Shown: positions 42,319-52,220 of the stretch, piece after piece
Layout of the letters: every line of letters begins with the position of its first letter
How positions within the stretch are numbered: the first letter of the stretch is position 1
NCBI RefSeq assembly: GCF_016937655.1
Contig: NZ_JAFHKL010000001.1
Span: forward strand, 741,531 to 805,530
DNA length: 64,000 nt
Origin: Chromobacterium alkanivorans
GTDB lineage: Bacteria; Pseudomonadota; Gammaproteobacteria; Burkholderiales; Chromobacteriaceae
Direction: 5' to 3'
The notes under the pieces: generated by a model
What the model was told of the DNA's origin: nothing
Seen by the model: only the letters and a program-made list of their open reading frames with translations
Databases searched by the model: none
Translations under genes and position numbers: made by a program

Positions 42319-43284
42319 TCAACGAATGCTGCCGTAACGCTCGTGCAGCAGCACATCCATGAAGTTGGCGGCCGAGGTCTGCGCCTTGATGTACTCGGTC
42401 AGAATGGGCGAGGTTTCCTCGCTGATTTGAGGAAAGGACAAGCCATAGCATGCCAGGGTGTTGCGATATTTGAGCAGGCAGCAGCTGGTGATGCTGTTGA
42501 TCATCATATCCCGTTCCGGCCCGGCGGGCAGGTTGCGCCTGATGACGTCTATGTAGGCGTTGATCTGGTTTTCGTAGCTGGCGAAACCGTCCAGACCGTC
42601 TAGCATCAGCTTGCGCTTATAGGCCTCCTGGTCGCCGTAGTCGTGAGCCTGACGCATGAAGAACAGAATTTCAGGATCGTAAGAGAACGAGCCTTGAGCG
42701 GCCATTTCAAACAACAGGACATGGTCGATGCCGACGATGGGCATCGCCACATTGCGGTATTGCACTTTGCGGAAGGCGGACATGCGGTTCATGCCGTAGG
42801 CCTGGTAGGCGTAGACCAGGCCCCAGGCCACCACATGCATGCGCGAGAAGGTGTCCATGCCGCGCGTATCGAAGATGCCGCCGATCTGGCTGCCCACGCC
42901 GCTTTCATTGAAAAAGGCGGAGGCGGTGACCGCCAGGACCACATCCGGCTGGTTGTCCAACTGGGCGACGCAGCGTTCGATGTATTGCTTGTGATACAAG
43001 TCGTGACCGGCGGCGAACATCATGTATTCACCGCGGCAGCGATCAAAAATCCGGTAGAAGTTCTGCGGTGCGGCCACCGTTTCCTCAGTGCGCAGCAAGG
43101 TGATGCGGGCATCCACCGCGGCATAGCTTTGCAGCAGTTCGTAAGTGCCGTCGTCTGAATGGTTGTCGGAGATGATCAGTTCGAAATCGCCGTAAGTTTG
43201 CCCCAGCAACGATTGCAAAGTCATGTCCAGATATCTTGCCTCCCGGTAGACGGGCATGCCGATGCTTACTTTTGGAATAGTCAT
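42319..43284 (-). CDS. Family 2 glycosyltransferase
   Basis: A GT-A fold cytosolic glycosyltransferase of 321 residues. It starts KVSIGMPVYREARYLDMTLQSLLGQTYGDFELIISDNHSDDGTYELL with the nucleotide-binding Asp residues; FDRCRGEYMMFAAGHDLYHKQYIERC stands in the DXD region. It forms a two-gene minus-strand unit with rfbF copy 2. Acceptor and donor are unknown. Confidence 0.88.
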   Translation of the reverse strand: MTIPKVSIGMPVYREARYLDMTLQSLLGQTYGDFELIISDNHSDDGTYELLQSYAAVDARITLLRTEETVAAPQNFYRIFDRCRGEYMMFAAGHDLYHKQYIERCVAQLDNQPDVVLAVTASAFFNESGVGSQIGGIFDTRGMDTFSRMHVVAWGLVYAYQAYGMNRMSAFRKVQYRNVAMPIVGIDHVLLFEMAAQGSFSYDPEILFFMRQAHDYGDQEAYKRKLMLDGLDGFASYENQINAYIDVIRRNLPAGPERDMMINSITSCCLLKYRNTLACYGLSFPQISEETSPILTEYIKAQTSAANFMDVLLHERYGSIR

Positions 43285-44248
43285 TATTCTGCCTTGTATA
43301 GATTGGAAGTCGTTGCTGCTGCCTGCATTCTAGCCAAGCCCAATGAAAACCGGCGACTGCAAACCGCAGTCGGGGATGTCTTGAGCGTTACGGCGACAAG
43401 CGGTGAAGCCGCTGTTGCGAGCGCGATGGGAAGCGCGCTTATCCTACCCAGGCGGGATAGCGTGCCGCCGACTCCCTGCCCGGGAGGCGGGGAGGCCGAG
43501 CGCGGCAGACACGTCCTGTTGGGCGCGGCTGGAAGCGCGGGCCCGCTAGGCTGGGGCTTTACCGCAATGCGTACTGCCATGTTTGGAGTATCCGCGTTCA
43601 ACTCAAGGCGCTCTGCGCAAATCAAGCTTATGCGCAAGGCCCGTCCGCCACCGTGTCGGCGTTGGCGGGCGCTGCCGCATTATAGCCACTATCCGGAGAG
43701 GGGACGCCGGTGGCCGGCATCGCCTGCATGCGGTAATCGTACCATTGATGACGCTTGCGTTAAGATCCGCCAACAAAATCCCTGATCCTGCGTTACGCCT
43801 CCTTGTCGTTACTTGTACTGCCTGCGTCGACGCGCCTTGGCTCGGGTTCTCTGCGTGGTTTTGTTAGCGGCTCGAAGTGTGCTTTGTCAGGTTCGCCTCG
43901 TTGCCGGAGGAGGGAGCCGTTCTGGACCGGTTCGCGGGGAAGGCGCCGTATCGCTTGGCGCTTCTTGCCGAGTCCCTGTACGAAGATGACATGGGATTGT
44001 GTCCGGCGGTCCTGTATCTTGTTGGCGTCCGCGGGCTATCCTTCGGAAAGGCCGGCCTGTCGCGTCGCAGGCGGGCGCTCATGCCGGCGTCGAGCTGCCG
44101 GAGTGCGGCCATGCTCTTTGATTTCGGGTATTTCGGCATGATTTGGGCTGTTGCCCATGACGTTTCTCAGTAATATATGGCAACCCGAATTTTAACCTGC
44201 CGTCTTAGCCTGGCGGGCTGTGCTGTCGCCATTCAGGAAACCAACAAG
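43285..44248. other. Long gene-poor gap with a MITE-like element
   Basis: This 960-bp stretch separates the divergent glycosyltransferase genes. Only the element at 43767-43870 is recognisable. Short frames exist on both strands (for example 43877-44173 plus and 43864-44139 minus), but they overlap each other, lack ribosome binding sites and show no family features. The base composition is less GC-rich than the flanks in places. It may hold promoters for the giant glycosyltransferase. Confidence 0.5.
43767..43870. repeat. MITE-like element with CCGCTAACAAAACC ends, copy 2
   Basis: The left end CCGCCAACAAAATC differs at two positions from copy 1; the right end GGTTTTGTTAGCGG is identical. The interior CTGATCCTGCGTTACGCC and CGCGCCTTGGCTCGGG matches copy 1 at 18011 closely. 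Confidence 0.8.
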
Positions 44249-47200
44249 ATGAACTCACTTTTTCTCACTGTCGAAACTCAAGCGGAGTTGGAGCAAGTCC
44301 AGGCCTATCTTGCCGCGCATGACCCCAATCAGTTTGAGTTGGTGCTGGTGATCAATGCCCAGTTGATGTCGCCGGCGCTGTCGACGCTGCAGGCCCGTTC
44401 CAAGGTGTGTTTGGTTCCGTTTGTCAATGGCTTGCCCATGCTGGACGCGCATAACCTGGCTGCGGCCGGCGGTGATTGGGTGGGCTTTGCTTGCGGCCTC
44501 TGCTTGCCTATCGATATGGCGCCGACCGCTGACGACGGCGCCCATTGGCGTGTGAGCGATAGCTGGGCTTGTCTGCCGGGCGGGGTGCCTTTGCGCCGCG
44601 AGCGCGCGCGACAGAGCGAAGACGATTATGGCCGCTTTCAATTGGACAGTGCGGAGGCCTTCGCCGCTCATCTACAGCAATGCGGGGAGCCCAGTTGGCT
44701 ATTGGCGCAGCAAGCCAACGGCTGGCTGCGTAAAAGCTGGCTTTTGCAGTTGACCGCAGGAGCGCGCCGTCTGTCGCCTCATCAATGGCTGCATCGTCGT
44801 TTGCGGCAGGCGTTTGCTGGCGGTGAAACCGTGGTCGTGACCCACGCGGCCCAGGCTGCGGCTTCCCATGTCGACGTGCTGGCCAAGGGGGAGGAAGAAA
44901 GAGTCCTGTGGTTGCAGCGCGAATTGGTGGGCTGGCTTGAGCTGCTGTGCGAGGTCTATGCCGACGAGTTGCTGGTTCGCTTGGCCTTGCAGGCGCTGTT
45001 GCCGGTCAATCGGCCATGGCTGCTGACCGATCGAGGCGCGGCCGACAACCTGGTAGGCCAGTTGTCCAGCGTATTTCGCCAGCAATATCCTCAGGCGCCG
45101 ATGCTGAGAAGCCCGTTGCTGGAAGGCGCTCGCTGGCGAGTCATGGCTGAAGCGCAGATAGACCGGATCCAGGTTTCCAGTTTTGCTTATGCGGAATCGT
45201 TCGCCGCGCAGGCCGGGGTGATGACGCTGGCGACCATCCGTCATGAATGGACTCGTCTGGATCGTCTGCTGGGGGTGGAGTGCTTTGACGCAACCTTGCA
45301 AGACCCCGACGGACAGTTCATGCAATTGATGGCGCTATACCGCGACGGGGATGGCCGTTGGGTGCTGCCGTCCTTGCTCGGCGCTTGGCCTGAGGACGCT
45401 TTGGATCGTCTGACCGATCTGTTGCAGGATGGCGCGAAGGGGATTCAGCCCAACCATGCGCAGGTTCGCGACTCGGCCTTGGCGCGCGAGCTCGAGCAGA
45501 GCGGAACCGGGCGCTTTCTGCCGGGGCTGGAGGGCTACGCAACCTTGGTTCAGCATGCTTTGCGCTATCGGACGGCTGCCGAGCTTGGTCCGCTGGGCCG
45601 GGTGCTGGACTGTGCGTCGGGAGCCGGCTACGGCTGGCATATCCTGGCGGACGCGGGCAGCATGAGCGATTACACCGGCATTGACCTCAATGCCGACGCG
45701 ATTCGTTTTTCCCAGCGTTTCATCCCCCGGAACGCCGAGAATTGCCGATTTGAGGCGCGCCTGCTGAACACGCTGCCGCCCGCGGCCTACGATACGGTGA
45801 TCTCGTTTGAAACCATAGAGCATACGGATGACCCCGAACTGTTTTTGTGGGAGCTTTCCGAGCGCATTGCCGCCGGCGGCCGGCTGCTGCTGAGCCTGCC
45901 CACTGAACGTTGGGCCGGTTCTCATCTGAACCCGACGCATTGGACCAACTGGACCGAGTCCAGAGTGCGCCGCTTGTGCTCGCGGGTGTTTGAAAAGGTG
46001 GATTTGCATCGCCTGCGGCTGTCGCTGGTGTCCCCGGAAACCTTCCAGTCCGGATTGTTGCATCGGAATTGCGCAGAGTCAGGCGAAGACGAAGGCTTCC
46101 TTCTGGTGCTGGAGCAGCCGAGGCCGCGGGCCTTGGCCAAGCGGGTGCTCGTTCAAAGACGCTTCGCGATGGGCGATGCGCTCTTGGCCGGCACGGTGTT
46201 GCCCGCTTTGCGCCGTAAATATCCGGATCGGCAATTATTGGTCAGAACCCAGGTGGTTGAGGCCTTCCAAGCCATCGAAGAGGCCGATATCGTCGGCTGC
46301 ATGTCGCTGCTGCAGCGTCCGGACGACATTTTCATCGATCTGGACGGCGCTTACGAGCATGCCAGGGACTTGCACATCATCGAGGCTTATGCGCGGCGCA
46401 GCGGCGTTGCGCCGAGCGCCCCTTCGCTGCCGCGGCTGATGCAGGATTATCGGCCATTGGCCAACAAGATCGTGGCTTCTGGCTGGCTGGCGGCGAAAAA
46501 GCCGGAGCATCTGGTGGCCATCCATATGGCGGCAAGCTCGCCGGACCGCATCTGGCCGGCCGCGCGTTGGGGAGAGTTGCTGCCGGCGCTCGCCGCCCGC
46601 AATATCGGGATCGTGCTGCTGGGAAGCGGCAAGGACTTCACATTGGACAACGTGCCCGAAGCGGCCAGAGCGGGCGTGGTGTCCTTGGTCAATGAGTTGC
46701 GTCTGGTCGAAACCGCCGCGGCGATTTCGGTTGCCGACATGCTGATCGCTCCGGATTCCGGGCTGATCCACATTGCCCATGCGGTTGGCACGCCGGTGCT
46801 TGGCTTGTTCGGCATGGCCGAGCCGGCGCAGCGCTTGCCGCTGCGCGGCGCGTCGCGAGGCTTGATCGCGGACATCGAATGCAAGGGATGCCTGGCTCAA
46901 CTGCCGGCGGAAGCGGCGCCGCTGTGCCGTAGAGGACACGCGTATTGCATGGATATGCTGACGGTGGAGTCGGTGCTGAGCGCCGCCCTAGGCATGTTGC
47001 AAGCAGTGCCGAGCCAGCAATGGCGCAGCCGCCTGCTGCAAAACATTCCGTTGCCGTATTCCTGGGGCAAGGCGAACCGTTTGCAGAACGAGGGTCAGCA
47101 GGAGATGGCAGTGCTGGCGAGCCCCGCTGCCGTTCCTTCCGAGGCGCCGCGCCGCAAGCCGAGAATCGGCGTATTGACCCGGGACGCCTTGGACGAGGCT

Positions 47201-50200
47201 TGTTATCGCTTGCGCTTGGGTGATGCCTTGCAGTTGGTGGGAAATGAGTTCGACCACTATTACTACAAGCATTCCGCCGCCTATCTGTATGACGGCGTGT
47301 ACCCGTTCGACAGCGACGACGATTTCGTCCGGGAAATGGACATCTTCCTGGTGCAGCGCTTGTTCCCCAGGCCGGAGAGCAAGGCGCTGCTCGAAAAACT
47401 GGTCGAATCCGGCAAGCCCATCGTTTACGAAGTGGACGACTGGTTGCCGGAGATGCCGGAGTCGCACCTGATGTACAAGGAGTGCGAGTCTTCCTTCGAA
47501 CAGATCAAATGGCTGCTGCCCAAATGCGCATTGGTGACGGTGACCACCGAGCCGTTGGCGGAGAAGGTGCGTCCCTTCAACGACAAGGTGTTTGTCTTCT
47601 CCAACACCCTGGCTCGGGACCGCTTCGTCACGCCCAGACCGCGCAACGACAAAGTCACCATCGGTTTTGCCGGCACCACGTCCCGCGGCAAGGAAATGGC
47701 GGCGATAGAACCGGCGCTGATGCGTATTTATCGAGAATACGCCGGCTTGGTGAAGTTTGTGTTCTGGGGCGAGGTCCCCAAATCCATGGTGGGGATGAAG
47801 GATGTCAGGCAAGTCACCTCCTTTGTGAATTACAGCAAGTTTCTGAACGACCTTGCTGACTTGCGCCTGGATATCGGCATTGCTCCGCTGGCTCACGGCG
47901 CGTTCAACGACAGCAAGTCCGATTTGAAGTGGCTGGAATACTCCGTCGTCGGCGCGGCGACGGTATTGTCCGATACGCCGGCCTACGCCTGGCTCAAGGA
48001 CAGTGGCATGGCCAGCGTGGTGGAGAACACGGAACAGGCGTGGTTCGAGGCGCTGGCGGCCCTGGTCGAAGACGCGGACCTCAGGGAGCGGCGCATCGCG
48101 CTGTCCCAGCACTACATCAAGGAACGTCGGGTACTGGAAGACGCCGTGCCTTTATTGTTCGATCAATGGCGCCAGCTGCTGCCCAAGAGTTTGCGGCCAA
48201 ACGGCATCAGCGAGATGGGCAAAGTCACCACGTATGCGTTCTCCGAGCCCGAGCAGTACGCGTTGCGAGACTACCGGCGCTGGCTGGGAAATCATAATTT
48301 GCGGGAAATTCACGCTGAGCAGTTGGCGGAGTCGATGTGCACCGCCTGGCAGAGCCGGCCTTGGTTCAACCTGATCGTATTGGCGCCGCAAACCCGCCTG
48401 ACGCGCTTGGCGGAGAGCCTGGCCGCTTTGGAGAATCAGCTTTATCCGAATTGGAGGCTGATTGTGCTGTCCGACAGCGCAGTGCCGGATCCGGTGTTCA
48501 GCAGCAGCGATCAACTGGGTTGGGTGCAGTTGGATGATCTGACCGACTTTGAGGCGGTGGCCGCGACCATCAACGGCGTGATTTCCGAAGTGGCGGCCGA
48601 CTGGACGTGGTTGCTGCCGGCGGGTTTCCGTCTACAGCCGCAGGCTTTGCTGCGTTTTGGCGAGGCCATCCATCAGCATCCGGATTGGAAGGCCGTGTAC
48701 TGCGACAGCGACGTCGTTTCGCCGATGGGGGAGCGCTTCCTGCCTGCTTTCCGGCCGGACTTCTCTCCAGAATATCTGCGCTCGATGGACTACATCGGCG
48801 ACGCGGTGGCGTTCTCCACGACCGCGCTGTCGATGCTGGGCGGCTTCCAGCCCTATCCCGGCGCGTACAACTTTGACGCCTTGCTGCGTCTGTTCGAACT
48901 GCAAGGCGCGCATGTCGTCGGTCATGTCGACGACATGCTGCTTTCCTTGCCGTGGCGGCATCCCGATCAACAGCCCTTGTGCCTGGCGTCCTGCCAGGTC
49001 GCATTGGAAGAGCATGCCAAGCGCGGCGACCAGCCCGCCAGCGTGGGACCTGGCTTGGCGGACGGCACCTTCCATTTCGAGTACCAGGTTCAAGGCGATC
49101 CGCTGGTGTCCATCATCATCCCGACGCGGGACAAGCTTGAATATCTGGAGCCTTGCATAGACAGCGTGCTGCAACGCACCGGCTACCAGCATTTTGAGCT
49201 GATCATCGTGGATAACCGCTCGGAGCAGCCGGAAACCCAGGAGTATTACCAGGCGCTGCAGGCGAGCCATCCCGGACGCGTCCAGATCGTGGCATATGAT
49301 CAGCCATTCAATTTCTCCGCCCAGTGCAATCTCGGCGCGGCGCACGCGCGCGGCGATTATTTGCTGCTGCTGAACAACGACACCGAACTGGCGCTGGAAA
49401 GCTGGTTGGAACGCATGCTGGCGACAGCTCAGCAGCCGGGAGTGGGGGTGGTGGGGGCCCGTCTGCTGTACCCGGAAGTCGGACAAATTCAGCATGCCGG
49501 CATTGTGCTGGGTTTGCCGGGCGGCATGCACTCGGTGGCGGATCACGTGTTCGAGCCGCAGGATATGAACCTGCCCGGCTATATGAACCGCGCGGTGACC
49601 ATGCAGAACTACTCCGCCGTCACCGGCGCTTGCCTGATGGTGGCCAAGTCCACCTACCTGGACGTGGGAGGCATGGATGAGGAAAAATTCCAGGTTTGCT
49701 TTAACGACGTCGATCTGTGTTTGAAGGTTCAGGCGGCGGGTTGGCGCAATGTCTACAATCCGTTTGCGGTGATGTACCACCATCACGCCAAGAGCATAGG
49801 CCGCACCACTTCAGACCCGCGCGTGGCCTTGCAGGCCGCGGTTCGCGAGCGTGGAGAGATGGAGAACTTCCTGCATGCCTGGATGCCGGTGTTGAAGCGC
49901 GATCCCGGCTTCAACCGGCATCTGTCCCTGCGCAAACGCAGAATGGAACTGGAAACCGAGCGGCACGTGTCTTGGGATCCGAGCCTGGGCGGCCGGCAAC
50001 GGGTATTGGGCGTGCCGGTGCCCGGCGGCAGCGGCGAGTACCGTTTGAGCCAGCCTTTGTCGGTGCTGCAAGAGCACGGCTTGCTGGACGGCGAGATTCT
50101 GCAGCCCGTGCATGGCTTGCCCTCGCTGGTGGAAATGGCGCGCATGGCGCCGGATGTCTTATTGCTGCATACCGCGGTGAACGATGGCGTTCTGGACGCG

Positions 50201-50992
50201 CTGGGGCAATACCGATCCTACTTCCCTGGCATTCGAACCATCTTGGGCATTGACGACCTGGTGGGCGGCACGCCGCTGAAGAGCGACTTGTATGACCACT
50301 GGCGGCGTCATTACCCGGACGCCAAGCAGCGTCTGCGCCGGGCGCTGAAAATGTCCGATGCGCTGGTCGTGTCGACGGAGCCTTTGCGCGAATTCACTCG
50401 GGACATGGTCGACGAGATTGCGGTGATCCCCAATCGGCTGCGTCGCAGCATCTGGAGCGAACTGCAAACCCAGCGTCGCGTGGGCGCCAAGCCCAGAGTG
50501 GGGTGGGTGGGAGCGTCGCAGCACCGCGGCGATCTTGAGCTGCTGTTCGAAGTGATCAAACAGACTCACCAGGAAGTCGACTGGGTGTTCATGGGCATGT
50601 GCTTGCCCCAGTTCCGGCCGTACGTGGCCGAGGCGCATCAGGGCGTTCCCTTCGGCGAGTATCCGGAAAAGGTCGCAACCTTGAACCTGGACCTGGCGGT
50701 GGCGCCCTTGGAAATGAACGCGTTCAATGAGGCCAAGAGCAATCTGCGCTTGCTGGAGTACGGCGCGATGGGGTGGCCGGTGGTGTGCACCGACATCTAT
50801 CCGTATCAGACCAACGACGCGCCCGTGTGCCGCGTGCCGAACGATGTCTCCGTCTGGGTTGAGGCCATTCGCAGCCGCGTGCACGATCTGGACCAGGCGG
50901 AGCGGGAAGGAGCCATGCTGCGTGCCTGGGTGGAACGTGATTATTGGCTGGAAGACCACCATGAGGACTGGGCCAAAGTCTTGCGCGGCTGA
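44249..50992 (+). CDS. Giant multi-domain glycosyltransferase, probable flagellin glycosylation
   Basis: A protein of 2247 residues. Regions in order: an uncharacterised N-terminal third (1-430); a SAM methyltransferase (RVLDCASGAGYGWHI near 450, TGIDLNADAI); a GT9 heptosyltransferase-like domain (about 630-900; MLIAPDSGLIHIAHAVGTPV); a GT4-like domain (968-1310; VYEVDDWLPE, TIGFAGTTSRGKEM); a degenerate GT2-like segment (about 1370-1600); a full GT2 domain (from 1617; VSIIIPTRDKLEYLEPCIDS, LLLNNDTEL); and a second GT4-like domain (about 1920-2240; VGWVGASQHRGDLELL, LEYGAMGWPVVC). ATG 44249 (MNSLFLTVETQ) is preferred to 44177, having AGGAAA upstream. It lies next to fliC, so it may build a multi-sugar glycan on flagellin. 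No membrane segment is seen. Confidence 0.88.
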   Translation: MNSLFLTVETQAELEQVQAYLAAHDPNQFELVLVINAQLMSPALSTLQARSKVCLVPFVNGLPMLDAHNLAAAGGDWVGFACGLCLPIDMAPTADDGAHWRVSDSWACLPGGVPLRRERARQSEDDYGRFQLDSAEAFAAHLQQCGEPSWLLAQQANGWLRKSWLLQLTAGARRLSPHQWLHRRLRQAFAGGETVVVTHAAQAAASHVDVLAKGEEERVLWLQRELVGWLELLCEVYADELLVRLALQALLPVNRPWLLTDRGAADNLVGQLSSVFRQQYPQAPMLRSPLLEGARWRVMAEAQIDRIQVSSFAYAESFAAQAGVMTLATIRHEWTRLDRLLGVECFDATLQDPDGQFMQLMALYRDGDGRWVLPSLLGAWPEDALDRLTDLLQDGAKGIQPNHAQVRDSALARELEQSGTGRFLPGLEGYATLVQHALRYRTAAELGPLGRVLDCASGAGYGWHILADAGSMSDYTGIDLNADAIRFSQRFIPRNAENCRFEARLLNTLPPAAYDTVISFETIEHTDDPELFLWELSERIAAGGRLLLSLPTERWAGSHLNPTHWTNWTESRVRRLCSRVFEKVDLHRLRLSLVSPETFQSGLLHRNCAESGEDEGFLLVLEQPRPRALAKRVLVQRRFAMGDALLAGTVLPALRRKYPDRQLLVRTQVVEAFQAIEEADIVGCMSLLQRPDDIFIDLDGAYEHARDLHIIEAYARRSGVAPSAPSLPRLMQDYRPLANKIVASGWLAAKKPEHLVAIHMAASSPDRIWPAARWGELLPALAARNIGIVLLGSGKDFTLDNVPEAARAGVVSLVNELRLVETAAAISVADMLIAPDSGLIHIAHAVGTPVLGLFGMAEPAQRLPLRGASRGLIADIECKGCLAQLPAEAAPLCRRGHAYCMDMLTVESVLSAALGMLQAVPSQQWRSRLLQNIPLPYSWGKANRLQNEGQQEMAVLASPAAVPSEAPRRKPRIGVLTRDALDEACYRLRLGDALQLVGNEFDHYYYKHSAAYLYDGVYPFDSDDDFVREMDIFLVQRLFPRPESKALLEKLVESGKPIVYEVDDWLPEMPESHLMYKECESSFEQIKWLLPKCALVTVTTEPLAEKVRPFNDKVFVFSNTLARDRFVTPRPRNDKVTIGFAGTTSRGKEMAAIEPALMRIYREYAGLVKFVFWGEVPKSMVGMKDVRQVTSFVNYSKFLNDLADLRLDIGIAPLAHGAFNDSKSDLKWLEYSVVGAATVLSDTPAYAWLKDSGMASVVENTEQAWFEALAALVEDADLRERRIALSQHYIKERRVLEDAVPLLFDQWRQLLPKSLRPNGISEMGKVTTYAFSEPEQYALRDYRRWLGNHNLREIHAEQLAESMCTAWQSRPWFNLIVLAPQTRLTRLAESLAALENQLYPNWRLIVLSDSAVPDPVFSSSDQLGWVQLDDLTDFEAVAATINGVISEVAADWTWLLPAGFRLQPQALLRFGEAIHQHPDWKAVYCDSDVVSPMGERFLPAFRPDFSPEYLRSMDYIGDAVAFSTTALSMLGGFQPYPGAYNFDALLRLFELQGAHVVGHVDDMLLSLPWRHPDQQPLCLASCQVALEEHAKRGDQPASVGPGLADGTFHFEYQVQGDPLVSIIIPTRDKLEYLEPCIDSVLQRTGYQHFELIIVDNRSEQPETQEYYQALQASHPGRVQIVAYDQPFNFSAQCNLGAAHARGDYLLLLNNDTELALESWLERMLATAQQPGVGVVGARLLYPEVGQIQHAGIVLGLPGGMHSVADHVFEPQDMNLPGYMNRAVTMQNYSAVTGACLMVAKSTYLDVGGMDEEKFQVCFNDVDLCLKVQAAGWRNVYNPFAVMYHHHAKSIGRTTSDPRVALQAAVRERGEMENFLHAWMPVLKRDPGFNRHLSLRKRRMELETERHVSWDPSLGGRQRVLGVPVPGGSGEYRLSQPLSVLQEHGLLDGEILQPVHGLPSLVEMARMAPDVLLLHTAVNDGVLDALGQYRSYFPGIRTILGIDDLVGGTPLKSDLYDHWRRHYPDAKQRLRRALKMSDALVVSTEPLREFTRDMVDEIAVIPNRLRRSIWSELQTQRRVGAKPRVGWVGASQHRGDLELLFEVIKQTHQEVDWVFMGMCLPQFRPYVAEAHQGVPFGEYPEKVATLNLDLAVAPLEMNAFNEAKSNLRLLEYGAMGWPVVCTDIYPYQTNDAPVCRVPNDVSVWVEAIRSRVHDLDQAEREGAMLRAWVERDYWLEDHHEDWAKVLRG

Positions 50993-51010
50993 GTCTTGGC
51001 GATGACAGGA

Positions 51011-51050
51011 GAGCCGCTTTGCGATCGTAGAGATCCAAAGCGGCTCTTTC
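51011..51050 (+). terminator. Terminator after the giant glycosyltransferase
   Basis: GAGCCGCTTTG (51011-51021) pairs with CAAAGCGGCTC (51036-51046), followed by TTTC. It separates the glycosylation gene from the flagellin promoter. Confidence 0.75.
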
Positions 51051-51096
51051 TAATGGGCGGTTTGAATGGCGTTGATTGGTAAAAATACCATTTTGG

Positions 51097-51123
51097 TCAA
51101 GTTTATTAACCTTTGGACGATCT
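51097..51123 (+). promoter_or_regulatory. Sigma-28 (FliA) promoter of flagellin 1
   Basis: TCAAGTTT, then exactly 11 bp, then GACGATCT. The consensus is TAAAGTTT-N11-GCCGATAA, so seven of eight and five of eight bases agree. It ends 63 bp before the ATG. The match is weaker than that of flagellin 2. Confidence 0.7.
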
Positions 51124-51186
51124 AATGGCTGTGCTGCGGAATACGGGCGCTCCGGTTGACGCAGTCTTGATCTCAAGGGGAATCAC

Positions 51187-52035
51187 ATGGCTATTACAGT
51201 AAACACCAATATTGCGTCGCTGAACGCTCAGCGCAACCTCAACCAATCCAGCAACTCCCTGCAGGTTTCGTTGCAACGCCTGTCCTCCGGTCTGCGCGTC
51301 AACAGCGCCAAGGACGACGCGGCGGGCCTGGCAATTTCCCAGACCCTGACCTCCGCCATCCGCGGCAACAACCAGGCGATCAAGAACGCCAACGACGGCA
51401 TCTCCGTAGGTCAGACCGCGGAAGGCGCGCTGGGCCAGATCGCCAACAATATGCAGCGCATCCGCGAAATCGCGGTGCAGGCCGCCAACGGCTCGGTGAG
51501 CAACACCAACCGCTCGCAGCTGCAAAGCGAAGTGGACCAACTGACCCAGGAAATCTCGCGTATCGTGCAAACCACCCAGTTCAACGGCACCAGCCTGTTG
51601 TCCGGCGGTTCGGTACTGACCTTCCAGGTGGGCTCGTCCGGCGCGGCGACCAACCAGGTGTCGATTTCCTCCACCGACCTGACCTCGGCTGGCACGTTGA
51701 ACGCCTACAACTCCAGTCTGACCAATACTGGCACCATCAGCGTGACGACGCAGGCCGGCGCCTCCGGCGCCTTGTCCTCGCTGGACGCCGACATCGCCCA
51801 GATCTCGAACATCCGTTCGACCTTCGGCGCGGTGCAGAACCGGTTTGACGCGGTGGTCTCCAACCTGCAGAACTACACCGAGAACCTGACGGCGGCCAAC
51901 AGCCGAATCGTGGATGTGGACTTCGCCGCGGAAACGGCTACTCTGACCAAGAACCAGATTCTGCAACAGGCCGGCACTTCGATCCTGAAGAACGCCAACT
52001 CGCTGCCGCAGTCGGCACTGACGCTGCTGCAGTAA
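51187..52035 (+). CDS. fliC: Flagellin 1
   Basis: Filament subunit of 282 residues exported by the flagellar type III system. The D0/D1 helices are intact: AITVNTNIASLNAQRNL at the N-terminus and ILQQAGTSILKNANSLPQSALTLLQ at the C-terminus. The middle is short (about residues 150-210), so the outer D2/D3 domains are nearly absent. This Thr/Ser-rich middle (SSTDLTSAGTLNAYNSSLTNTG) offers O-glycosylation sites. AGGGGA lies before the ATG. Almost identical to flagellin 2, 185 bp downstream. Confidence 0.97.
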   Translation: MAITVNTNIASLNAQRNLNQSSNSLQVSLQRLSSGLRVNSAKDDAAGLAISQTLTSAIRGNNQAIKNANDGISVGQTAEGALGQIANNMQRIREIAVQAANGSVSNTNRSQLQSEVDQLTQEISRIVQTTQFNGTSLLSGGSVLTFQVGSSGAATNQVSISSTDLTSAGTLNAYNSSLTNTGTISVTTQAGASGALSSLDADIAQISNIRSTFGAVQNRFDAVVSNLQNYTENLTAANSRIVDVDFAAETATLTKNQILQQAGTSILKNANSLPQSALTLLQ

Positions 52036-52043
52036 TGAAGGAC

Positions 52044-52076
52044 GGGGGCTTTGTCTTTTTGGGCAAAGCTCCGTTT
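52044..52076 (+). terminator. Hairpin after flagellin 1
   Basis: GGGGCTTTGTC and GGCAAAGCTCC form an imperfect stem followed by GTTTTA, between the flagellin 1 stop and the flagellin 2 promoter. Confidence 0.55.
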
Positions 52077-52145
52077 TACTTTGGCGCTGGGACGGAGAAT
52101 GGCATGGTTTGAGTGAGGTTTTTGGCAAAATTCACGTTTTGACCG

Positions 52146-52172
52146 TAAAGTTTATAGAAGCCCTGACGATAT
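52146..52172 (+). promoter_or_regulatory. Sigma-28 (FliA) promoter of flagellin 2
   Basis: TAAAGTTT is a perfect -35, followed by exactly 11 bp and GACGATAT (six of eight against GCCGATAA). It ends 48 bp before the ATG. It fits the FliA consensus better than the flagellin 1 promoter, so flagellin 2 may be the stronger gene. Confidence 0.85.
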
Positions 52173-52220
52173 GGTGAGTAAGCAAGTCGCTTTGCCCAAC
52201 TGAACATCAGGAGAATCACC

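Noticed and set aside
43864..44173. Small genes in the gap before the giant glycosyltransferase
   Set aside because: Opposite-strand frames overlap, no ribosome binding sites are seen, and neither resembles a known family.
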